NCBI GenBank assembly: GCA_003222555.1
Contig: QHWL01000215.1
Location: 1-5,311 of the forward strand
From: Acidobacteriota bacterium
Lineage (GTDB): Bacteria > Acidobacteriota > Vicinamibacteria > Vicinamibacterales > CAVVIG01
DNA: 5,311 nt
Direction: 5' to 3'
A model generated the notes under the pieces. It was not told the origin of the DNA. It saw only the letters and a program-made list of their open reading frames with translations, and searched no databases. Shown one piece after another: positions 1 to 5,311 of the stretch. The position numbers were made by a program, and so were the translations under genes. Position 1 is the stretch's first letter; each line of letters begins with the position of its first letter.

Positions 1-1187
1 TGGCGGAGGCGGCCGCGAGGCAGATGAAAGAGCTCGCCTACTTCTCCGGCTACGTCGGCGCGTCAAACATCCCGGCGATCACACTCGCCACCCGCCTGAT
101 CGAGATTGCCGACGACAACATGCAGGCGGTCTTCTTCACCACCGGGGGAGCCGAGGCGAACGAATCGGCATTCAAGACCGCGCGCTTCTACTGGAAGGCG
201 CGAGGCCAGGCTGAGAAGGTCAAGGTCATCGCCCGCTTTCAGGGGTACCACGGCCTCACGCTTCAGGCGATGAGCGCCACCGCGATGGGTGTGGCGTATT
301 GGAAGATGTTCGAGCCGCGTGTGCCGGGATTCGTTCACGTTCAGACGTGTTATCCGTACCGGTACCAAGGGGCCAAGCCCGGCGAGACCGTGGGCCAGGC
401 GGCGGCGCGCGAGCTCGAGGAGACCATCCTCCGCGAAGGACCCGATACTGTCGCGGCGTTCATCGGGGAGCCGATCCACGGCGCCGGCGGCGTGTTCTAT
501 CCGACTGACGACTACTGGCCACGGGTCCGCGAGGTCTGCACGCGGTACGACGTGCTGCTCATCGCCGACGAAATCATCACCGGTTTCTGCCGCACCGGAC
601 GCTGGTTCGCGCTCGCGCACTGGCAGGTGAAGCCCGACATGCTCTCCTTCGCGAAGGGCGTCACCTCCGGCTACCTTCCGCTCGGCGGAATCATGGTGAA
701 CAAGGCGATCAAAGAGGTCATGGACGGAGTCAAGCCCGAAGACCGCTGGTTGCACGCCTCCACCTACTCGGCCCATCCGACCTGCTGCGCGGTCGCGCTG
801 AAGAACCTCGAGATCATGCAGCGCGAGCGGCTCTGGGAGAACGCCGCGAAGATGGGTGAGCGGCTCCACACGGCCCTCGTGGCGGCCTTCGGCGACCACC
901 CGAACGTCGGCGACATCAGGGGCGGCAAAGGCCTCATGGCCGCCGTGGAGTTCGTGCAGGATCGATCGACAAAGGAAAACTTCGCAGCCGACCAGAAGGT
1001 CGCCCCGCGCCTCCAGGCTGCGATGATGACGCGCGGCGTCGTCACGCGGACGCGTCCCACGGCTGGCCCCCATCCCGCACCCGGGGACATGGTGTTCTTT
1101 GCGCCCCCGCTCGTCGTCACCGAGGCGCACATCGACCGGTTGGTCAGCGTGGCGCGCGACGCCGTCAAGGTCGTGCTTGGTGCCTGA
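1..1187 (+). CDS. Class III (omega) PLP-dependent aminotransferase, 5'-truncated by window edge
   Basis: This enzyme moves an amino group between an amine or omega-amino acid and a keto acid such as pyruvate, using PLP in the cytoplasm. The reading frame is open to the left edge (first full codon at 3), so the true start lies outside; the ATG at 24 is internal. Family members are usually about 450 residues, so roughly 60 are missing. Counting from that internal Met, visible fold-type I landmarks are TTGGAEANE (39-47, phosphate-binding turn), YHG (75-77, ring stacking), GEP (148-150), ADEIITGFCRTG (181-192, with Asp182 for the pyridine nitrogen) and SFAKGVTSGYLPLGG (208-222, with Lys211 as the Schiff-base lysine). 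TRTR (341-344) near the C-terminus may supply the substrate-carboxylate arginine. All core residues are present and the gene ends in TGA. Closest groups by eye are taurine-, putrescine- or beta-alanine:pyruvate aminotransferases; the exact substrate cannot be read. It is convergent with the acyltransferase, so it is probably not part of that operon. Confidence 0.93.
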   Translation, partial: AEAAARQMKELAYFSGYVGASNIPAITLATRLIEIADDNMQAVFFTTGGAEANESAFKTARFYWKARGQAEKVKVIARFQGYHGLTLQAMSATAMGVAYWKMFEPRVPGFVHVQTCYPYRYQGAKPGETVGQAAARELEETILREGPDTVAAFIGEPIHGAGGVFYPTDDYWPRVREVCTRYDVLLIADEIITGFCRTGRWFALAHWQVKPDMLSFAKGVTSGYLPLGGIMVNKAIKEVMDGVKPEDRWLHASTYSAHPTCCAVALKNLEIMQRERLWENAAKMGERLHTALVAAFGDHPNVGDIRGGKGLMAAVEFVQDRSTKENFAADQKVAPRLQAAMMTRGVVTRTRPTAGPHPAPGDMVFFAPPLVVTEAHIDRLVSVARDAVKVVLGA

Positions 1188-2301
1188 TTGCGAGGCTGAA
1201 GAGCGGCCTGCCCTGAGCCGAGTCGAAGGGTAGCTGCGACGACAGGTGGGGCGGTCCTTTGAGGGCCGGTTTCGCTTCGAAGTATCGCTTGAACTTCAGG
1301 AACGGCTTTTCGAGCAGACTCCAGGACGACGCCGCCATTGCGTAACAGGCAGCGAGAAGGATCGGAAACGCCAGCAGCGGATGCCGATCCGCGTGAAAGG
1401 TCTTCGCCATGTCGAATGGGACCTTGTGGAGCAAGTAAAGCCCGTAGCTGATCGTCCCCGTGTACACCACGAATCGGTTGGTCACTGCGCCTTGCAACCA
1501 TTCGGCTGCTGAAAACAGCGCAAGGTACACGAACGCGGCCGACGCCACCGCGCTCAACGAGAACACGATCCACCTCGCATTGACCGCCTCGGTCGCAAAT
1601 GCGAGCGGCACGGCGACGAACAGAGCCATCCAAGCTGCTCGGACGAATCTGGATGGGAGGAAGGCGTCCGAGCGGACGCCGAGCGCGAGAAGGGCGCCCG
1701 CCATCAGGCCGTCCAAACGGCAGAATACGTTCGTGTAGAGATTGACGTCGTGGAAGGACAGGTACAGGCGGAGAACCGGAGAAACACATATCACCAGGAT
1801 GGCAAGACGACGTAGCCGGGCAAGCGAGCAGTAACGCACGACCCAAGGCCAAATGAGATAGAACTGTTCTTCGATCGCGAGCGACCACGTGACGGCAAGC
1901 GGTCCCGCAGCGCTGGTTGGAGTCTGAAGAAGAAAATTCTGAAGGAACAACGGATACGCCCACCAGGGCGACGATTTTTCAAAAACGGTGTGCGCTTCCG
2001 ATGGGCGTAGAAGAGGGACGAGCACGAACATGAAAGCGATCAGAGAGTAATACAGCGGCCAGATCCTCAGACACCGTCGAGCGTAGAAATTCTTGAAATA
2101 GCCTTCCGATTGTCTGGTGTCGACGAGAATTCCAGTGATCAGGAACCCGGACAACACAAAAAACAGATCGACCCCCATCCACCCGTTGGCGAACAGCCGC
2201 TCCAGATGAAGCGAGGGGAAAACACTGCTCTGGTTGTGCAGGATCACCAGCAGGATGGCGACGCCACGGACCGCATCGAGCTGGGGAATCTTTTTCGACA
2301 C
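1165..2301 (-). CDS. Acyltransferase family 3 (OafA/YrhL-like) integral membrane O-acyltransferase
   Basis: Members of this family sit in the inner membrane and transfer acyl, usually acetyl, groups onto sugars of O-antigen, exopolysaccharide or other glycans. The 378-residue product shows the family pattern: LDAVRGVAILLVILHN (8-23) with the likely catalytic His22, GVDLFFVLSGFLI (43-55), the basic stretch YARRCLRIWP (73-82), WSLAIEEQFYLIWP (139-152), RLDGLMAGALLA (195-206), SYGLYLLH (285-292) and EKPF (331-334). About ten hydrophobic segments are visible. There is no SGNH domain, so this is the short single-domain form. The GTG start at 2301 is chosen because an in-frame TAA (the metA stop) lies immediately before it and the conserved LDxxRG motif begins at residue 8. 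Homology seems to end near residue 340; the remaining ~38 residues include PFDSAQG (358-364) encoded by a palindromic repeat. The gene is noticeably lower in GC than its neighbours, which hints at transfer. The acceptor molecule is unknown. Confidence 0.92.
   Translation of the reverse strand: MSKKIPQLDAVRGVAILLVILHNQSSVFPSLHLERLFANGWMGVDLFFVLSGFLITGILVDTRQSEGYFKNFYARRCLRIWPLYYSLIAFMFVLVPLLRPSEAHTVFEKSSPWWAYPLFLQNFLLQTPTSAAGPLAVTWSLAIEEQFYLIWPWVVRYCSLARLRRLAILVICVSPVLRLYLSFHDVNLYTNVFCRLDGLMAGALLALGVRSDAFLPSRFVRAAWMALFVAVPLAFATEAVNARWIVFSLSAVASAAFVYLALFSAAEWLQGAVTNRFVVYTGTISYGLYLLHKVPFDMAKTFHADRHPLLAFPILLAACYAMAASSWSLLEKPFLKFKRYFEAKPALKGPPHLSSQLPFDSAQGRPLFSLAIRHQARP
1211..1230. repeat. Imperfect palindromic dispersed-type repeat (CCCTGAGCCGAGTCGAAGGG)
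   Basis: The 20-base unit has CCCT/AGGG ends and an imperfectly symmetric centre. It resembles the short CCCTGAGC..GTCGAAGGG elements that I know to be scattered in many high-GC bacterial genomes, often near gene ends. Only one copy is in this window, so repetitiveness is inferred from that resemblance. It lies 24 bases past the aminotransferase stop, and on the minus strand it is read through in frame as PFDSAQG within the acyltransferase tail. It might also act as a weak bidirectional 3'-end hairpin, but no U-tract follows. Confidence 0.5.
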
Positions 2302-3315
2302 TTACTTCGCCGCGAGCTGTTCCTTCTGCGCGCGTATGTACACGAGCCAGTTGCGATAGAGGTTCTCCGCCGTCGAGCGCCAGGTGTTTGTCACCTTGCC
2401 TGCCGCCATCGCGGTCGGGAACTCGGCGAGCAGTTCCTCACGCCGGTCCAATAGTGCTCGTTCCCGCAGCGCCGTCAACGCTTCGACGGTCTCCTGGTCG
2501 AAGTAGCCCTGCGGCATGGGCGGGTACGTGTCTCTCTCCCTCCTGAGAAAACGCCCGATGTCGCGGCGATACTCGAGCAGCAGCGTCGTTGCGTCGTACT
2601 CGGGATGACCCTGAAAGAACACGAACAGGCTCTTTCTCTGTTTCACGAAGGCGTCGACCCCCGCGTCCTCCGACCGCGTCAGCACGCGATAGCCGCACGC
2701 CAGCAAGGCTTCCTCCGGTATTTCGTTCCACCGGGATTGCGGCATCTGCAGACGACTCGGAGCGGCCGCCGTCAATGGGTGGTCCGAGACGCGCACGCAC
2801 TCGAACACGCCGAAGCGCTTGTCGCCGAGCGGGCGCCGTACGATGCCGTCGATGTGAAGGATGCCCGCGTGCGCGGCCAGGCACGATAAGATCGTCGAGT
2901 ACGTGTGGCTCTCTGCCCATTCAAGAACCTTCGTCAGGCTTTCCCAGTACGGCTCGTCTTTGAGGTCTGCCGCCCGCGGCTCCGTTCCGGTGATGATGAG
3001 ACCGTCGTGATGACTGTTCCACAGATTGCGGAGGTCCGAATAGCGGCTCACCTGGTCCCGGCCGAAATCGGTTCGGGGAACTTCCGGCAGCGTATAGAGC
3101 GTCAGCTGAACGGCGATGTCGTCTGCCGCCGCCCGAAGCAGGGCGACAAACTGGCGTTCCGTGGCGTTCAGAGCCGGGTCGGGCATGTTGTTGATGAGGC
3201 CGATGTCGAGGCACGTCGGATTGGATTCACGGAATCGGGTCGTCGCCGCGCGGCGCAATCGTTGCGCTCTTCCCAACGTACCGACAGCTGTCGATTGCGC
3301 GTGTCTGGTGATCAT
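2302..3315 (-). CDS. metA: MetA-family homoserine O-acyltransferase (HTS family), divergent
   Basis: The family activates homoserine with acetyl- or succinyl-CoA, the first committed step of methionine synthesis. The 337-residue product has a glutamine-amidotransferase-like fold. Compared with E. coli MetA (recalled from memory), Cys145 in SCLAAHA matches the nucleophile Cys142. His237 and Glu239 in GHPEYD (236-241) match His235 and Glu237. Lys166 matches Lys163, SRW (194-196) matches SRY, and TWRSTAENLYRNWL (311-324) matches the conserved C-terminal WRS..NLL..NWL region. The start is the ATG at 3315, which overlaps the metY TGA as ATGA and has AAGGAG seven bases upstream; the open frame extends far upstream but is only a shadow of metY. 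Oddities: the column that is Gly in E. coli and Glu in acetyl-CoA-using Bacillus enzymes is Arg114; the NLMPKK lysines are replaced in NNMPDP (42-47); and the first ~35 residues look unrelated to E. coli MetA. Next to MetY an acetyl donor is expected, but acyl and substrate specificity are not certain. Residues 1-30 are Arg-rich. Confidence 0.88.
   Translation of the reverse strand: MITRHAQSTAVGTLGRAQRLRRAATTRFRESNPTCLDIGLINNMPDPALNATERQFVALLRAAADDIAVQLTLYTLPEVPRTDFGRDQVSRYSDLRNLWNSHHDGLIITGTEPRAADLKDEPYWESLTKVLEWAESHTYSTILSCLAAHAGILHIDGIVRRPLGDKRFGVFECVRVSDHPLTAAAPSRLQMPQSRWNEIPEEALLACGYRVLTRSEDAGVDAFVKQRKSLFVFFQGHPEYDATTLLLEYRRDIGRFLRRERDTYPPMPQGYFDQETVEALTALRERALLDRREELLAEFPTAMAAGKVTNTWRSTAENLYRNWLVYIRAQKEQLAAK
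2320..2325 (-). promoter_or_regulatory. Possible weak ribosome binding site of the acyltransferase gene
   Basis: The minus strand reads AAGGAA 18 bases before the GTG at 2301, inside the last codons of the MetA-like gene. The spacing is too long for an ordinary Shine-Dalgarno, and nothing better lies closer. The acyltransferase may therefore depend on ribosomes that terminate at the adjacent TAA and restart. Confidence 0.3.
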
Positions 3316-4610
3316 CGAACTGCTCCTTGCTGAACTGATTCCATCGCCTTGAGCGCCTGATCGAGGTCGCCGATGATGTCGTCGATGTGTTCGATGCCGA
3401 CGCTGAGCCGGATCGTTTCCGGTTTCACGCCGGCGTTCCGTTGCTCGTCGGGTGACATCTGTCGATGCGTCGTGGACGCGGGGTGGCAGGCCAACGATTT
3501 GGCGTCGCCCAGATTGACGAGACGCTTGATCAACGTGAGCGCGTCGTAGAACTTCTTGCCGCCCTCGAGTCCTCCTTTGACTCCGAAGGTGATGAGAGAA
3601 CAGGCACGACCGCCGAGATACTTTCGCGCGAGCCCGTGAAAGGGGTTCTCCGGGAGTCCGGCGTAGTTGACCCACTCCACTCGCGGATCCTTCCTCAGGA
3701 ATTCCGCCACGCGTCGGCCGTTCTCCACATGGCGGTCGATCCGCAACGCGACCGTCTCGATACCTTGCAGCAGCAGAAACGCGTTGAGGGGCGACAGCAC
3801 CGATCCGGTCGTCCGCTGGTACACACTGCGGCAGCGCCCGATGTACGCCGCCTCCTTGTAGTGGTCGGTGTAGATCATGTCGTGGTACGACGGGTCCGGC
3901 TGGCTGAACATCGGGAAGCGCCGCGCGTGCTCTTTCCATGGAAACCGGCCGCTGTCGACGATGGCGCCGCCGAGCGTCGTGCCGTGCCCGCCCATGAACT
4001 TCGTGAGCGAATGCACCACGACGTCGGCGCCGTAGTCGATCGGCCGTAGCAGAATCGGCGTCGCGACCGTGTTGTCGACGATCAGCGGAACGCCGTGTTT
4101 GTGGGCCACGCGAGCCAGCGCCTCGATGTCGCAGATGTTTCCCGCGGGATTGCCGACGCTTTCGCAGAAGATCGCCCGCGTCTGATCGTCTATGAGCTTC
4201 TCGATCTCGTCTGGGCCATCCGACGCGGCGAAGCGGACAATGACTCCCTGATTGGGCAGAAGGTGGGCGAACAGCGTGTGAGTGGTCCCGTAGAGTTGAG
4301 GAACTGAAACGATATTGCTGCCCAGTTCGGTCACGTTGAGCGTCGCGTAATGGACCGCCGCCTGTCCCGAGGCCACACACAACGCGTCGAGTCCTCCCTC
4401 GAGGGCGGCGACGCGCCGCTCCAGCACGGCGGTCGTCGGATTGCCGATGCGGGTGTAGCGGTATCCTTCGACTTCGAGATTGAACAGCGCAGCTCCATGG
4501 TCGGCGCTGTCGAACGCATAGGCGACCGTCTGGTAGATCGGCACCGCAACGGCCTTGGTCGTCGGATCGACCTCGTAGCCGCCGTGAATGGCAATCGTTT
4601 CGCTTTTCAC
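3312..4610 (-). CDS. metY: O-acetylhomoserine aminocarboxypropyltransferase (sulfhydrylase)
   Basis: MetY is a cytoplasmic PLP enzyme of the Cys/Met metabolism family. It joins O-acetylhomoserine and sulfide to give homocysteine and acetate; related enzymes can use methanethiol. The 432-residue product has the usual family length (~430). Landmarks are HGGY (9-12), YQTVAYAFDSADHGAALF (26-43), YTRIGNPTT (52-60, PLP-phosphate-binding Tyr and Arg from the partner subunit), SGQAA (81-85), VDNTVATP (178-185, with Asp179 for the pyridine nitrogen), HSLTKFMGGHG (200-210, with Lys204 as the Schiff-base lysine), FSQPDPSYH (235-243, typical of MetY rather than MetB), CHPASTTHRQ (375-384) and RLSVGIE (401-407). 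All expected active-site motifs are intact. The GTG start at 4610 overlaps the decarboxylase TGA (GTGA) and has GGAGGT six bases upstream. The 3' end overlaps the MetA-like gene by four bases, which makes a coupled two-step homocysteine module. O-succinylhomoserine or O-phosphohomoserine use is less likely but not excluded. Confidence 0.95.
   Translation of the reverse strand: MKSETIAIHGGYEVDPTTKAVAVPIYQTVAYAFDSADHGAALFNLEVEGYRYTRIGNPTTAVLERRVAALEGGLDALCVASGQAAVHYATLNVTELGSNIVSVPQLYGTTHTLFAHLLPNQGVIVRFAASDGPDEIEKLIDDQTRAIFCESVGNPAGNICDIEALARVAHKHGVPLIVDNTVATPILLRPIDYGADVVVHSLTKFMGGHGTTLGGAIVDSGRFPWKEHARRFPMFSQPDPSYHDMIYTDHYKEAAYIGRCRSVYQRTTGSVLSPLNAFLLLQGIETVALRIDRHVENGRRVAEFLRKDPRVEWVNYAGLPENPFHGLARKYLGGRACSLITFGVKGGLEGGKKFYDALTLIKRLVNLGDAKSLACHPASTTHRQMSPDEQRNAGVKPETIRLSVGIEHIDDIIGDLDQALKAMESVQQGAVR
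3323..3328 (-). promoter_or_regulatory. Ribosome binding site of the MetA-like gene
   Basis: On the minus strand the sequence reads AAGGAG, followed by seven bases and the ATG at 3315. It lies inside the last codons of metY (GCAAGGAGCAG). It fixes the metA start within a far longer open frame and supports translational coupling through the ATGA overlap. Confidence 0.8.
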
Positions 4611-5311
4611 GCCGTGACCTCCGACTCATGCAAGGCGAGCCTGCTCATCTCGCGCACAACCCACTCGATGTCGGACTCGTTTGTCCGGAAACTTGTGACA
4701 CATGCGCGCACCACCGGCGCGTCGTCCCCCAGGCGGACTTCCGACATCCAGGCGATCTGATGCTCGTAGAGGGCGGCGAGGAATTTGCTGGCGACGAGGC
4801 CATCCCGGGTGAAGCACACGAGCGGCAGCGGCGTTCTGTTGACGATGCGCCACCCCGCGCGTTCGATCGACTCCCGCAGCACTTCACCCATGCGCGCCTG
4901 GTGCTCGATCATCTGGACGTACCCGGATTCGCCGTGCTGCGCGAGCGCAAGAAACAGCTTCAGGCCGATGAACCGGCGCGACCACTGAAGCGAGGTCGTG
5001 TAGGGATCGACGACCGGCCCGGCCGTCTTTCCGGGCATGTAGGAGGTCTGCGCCCGGAACGCCTCGCCGACAACGTCGGGATGCCGGCAGAAGAACATCC
5101 CGGCGCCCATCGGTACCGAGAACCATTTGTGCGCGTCGCACGTGATCGAGTCGGCAGCGTCGATGCCGGCGAGATGGCCGCGGAGGCGTGGGGAGATGAT
5201 GGCCGCGCCGCCCCACGCCGCGTCGACGTGAAACCACAGCTCCTCCGACCGGCAGAACCGCGCCAGATCCGGCAGCGGATCGATCGCGCCGGCTGCGGTG
5301 GTTCCGGCGGT
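4607..5311 (-). CDS. Group II PLP-dependent amino acid decarboxylase, N-terminal part outside window
   Basis: Enzymes of this family (Pfam pyridoxal_deC type) remove the alpha-carboxyl of amino acids such as glutamate, aromatic amino acids, diaminobutyrate or cysteine sulfinate. The frame is open to the right edge, giving 234 C-terminal residues of a protein usually ~450-500 long. Counting from the edge, the visible part starts with TAGTTAAGAIDPL (1-13), which is the conserved T.GTT..GA.DP block. It continues with HVDAAWGG (28-35, with Asp30 for the pyridine nitrogen) and DSITCDAHKWFSVPMGAG (54-71, with Lys62 as the Schiff-base lysine). The ATG at 5110 falls after this lysine, so it cannot be the true start. 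The tail includes DPYTTSLQWSRR, equivalent to the family's S.. sRR element, and a C-terminal small domain ending in TGA. DAHKW resembles the glutamate/diaminobutyrate/cysteine-sulfinate-like branch more than the NPHKW of aromatic decarboxylases, but the substrate is not determined. It is upstream of and overlaps metY by four bases. Confidence 0.92.
   Translation of the reverse strand, partial: TAGTTAAGAIDPLPDLARFCRSEELWFHVDAAWGGAAIISPRLRGHLAGIDAADSITCDAHKWFSVPMGAGMFFCRHPDVVGEAFRAQTSYMPGKTAGPVVDPYTTSLQWSRRFIGLKLFLALAQHGESGYVQMIEHQARMGEVLRESIERAGWRIVNRTPLPLVCFTRDGLVASKFLAALYEHQIAWMSEVRLGDDAPVVRACVTSFRTNESDIEWVVREMSRLALHESEVTA
4617..4622 (-). promoter_or_regulatory. Ribosome binding site of metY
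   Basis: The minus strand reads GGAGGT, six bases before the GTG at 4610. This near-perfect Shine-Dalgarno lies inside the decarboxylase coding end and decides the GTG start, for which no nearby ATG competes. Confidence 0.82.

Noticed and set aside
63..1130. A 355-codon open frame antisense to the aminotransferase.
   Set aside because: It has no recognisable domain, is Arg/His/Asp-biased as expected for the reverse of a high-GC gene, and lies wholly inside a clearly recognised gene.
1182..1196. A possible terminator hairpin GCCT..AGGC after the aminotransferase.
   Set aside because: The stem has only four base pairs, the loop is seven bases and no T-run follows.
764..1963. A 399-codon minus-strand open frame overlapping both the aminotransferase and the acyltransferase.
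   Set aside because: It is a frame-shifted shadow of the acyltransferase and the antisense of the aminotransferase; its Ser/Arg-rich sequence has no family motif.
2438..2963. Several 90-160-codon open frames on both strands across the MetA-like gene.
   Set aside because: They are Arg-rich shadow frames without ribosome binding sites or recognisable domains, inside a gene supported by conserved catalytic residues.
3316..4629. A long in-frame upstream extension of the MetA-like gene, which would make a 775-residue protein.
   Set aside because: The extension is metY read in another frame and is Arg-rich without motifs. The ATG at 3315 has a proper ribosome binding site and the homology begins just after it. 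The open frame reflects high GC and few stop codons.
4884..5237. A 117-codon minus-strand frame in the decarboxylase region.
   Set aside because: It is another frame of the same strand as the decarboxylase, whose DAHKW lysine motif and HVDAAWGG identify the real frame.

Overview
The window is a gene-dense, high-GC bacterial segment with no intergenic gap longer than a few bases. Several 60-base blocks of the right half count at about 68-78% GC. It holds five protein genes. One runs on the plus strand (1-1187, cut at the left edge), and four run on the minus strand as an apparent operon (5311 down to 1165, cut at the right edge). GC content, GTG starts and a CCCTGAGCC..GTCGAAGGG palindromic repeat would fit a soil-type high-GC phylum such as Acidobacteriota, but this is only an impression and the window has no taxonomic marker.

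Left part (1-1187, plus): the C-terminal ~85% of a class III (omega) PLP-dependent aminotransferase. Its 3' end converges with, and overlaps by 23 bp, the 3' end of the minus-strand acyltransferase.

Minus strand, in order of transcription: (i) the C-terminal half of a group II PLP-dependent decarboxylase (5311-4607); (ii) O-acetylhomoserine sulfhydrylase MetY (4610-3312), overlapping the first gene in a GTGA junction with a strong GGAGGT upstream; (iii) a divergent MetA-family homoserine O-acyltransferase (3315-2302), overlapping metY in an ATGA junction with AAGGAG upstream; (iv) an acyltransferase-3 (OafA-like) membrane protein (2301-1165), whose GTG start directly follows the metA TAA stop. 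Genes ii and iii make two consecutive steps of methionine/homocysteine synthesis: homoserine to O-acylhomoserine, then sulfide addition to homocysteine. The decarboxylase is tightly coupled to them, so a link with sulfur amino acids or their amines is plausible but unproven.

The points most worth a second look are the coupled decarboxylase-metY-metA set; the non-standard active-site surroundings of the MetA-like enzyme; and the acyltransferase, which is visibly poorer in GC than its neighbours and carries a dispersed-type palindromic repeat translated into its C-terminal tail. I see no RNA gene, CRISPR array, insertion sequence, riboswitch or convincing terminator. The promoter of the minus-strand operon lies outside the window.
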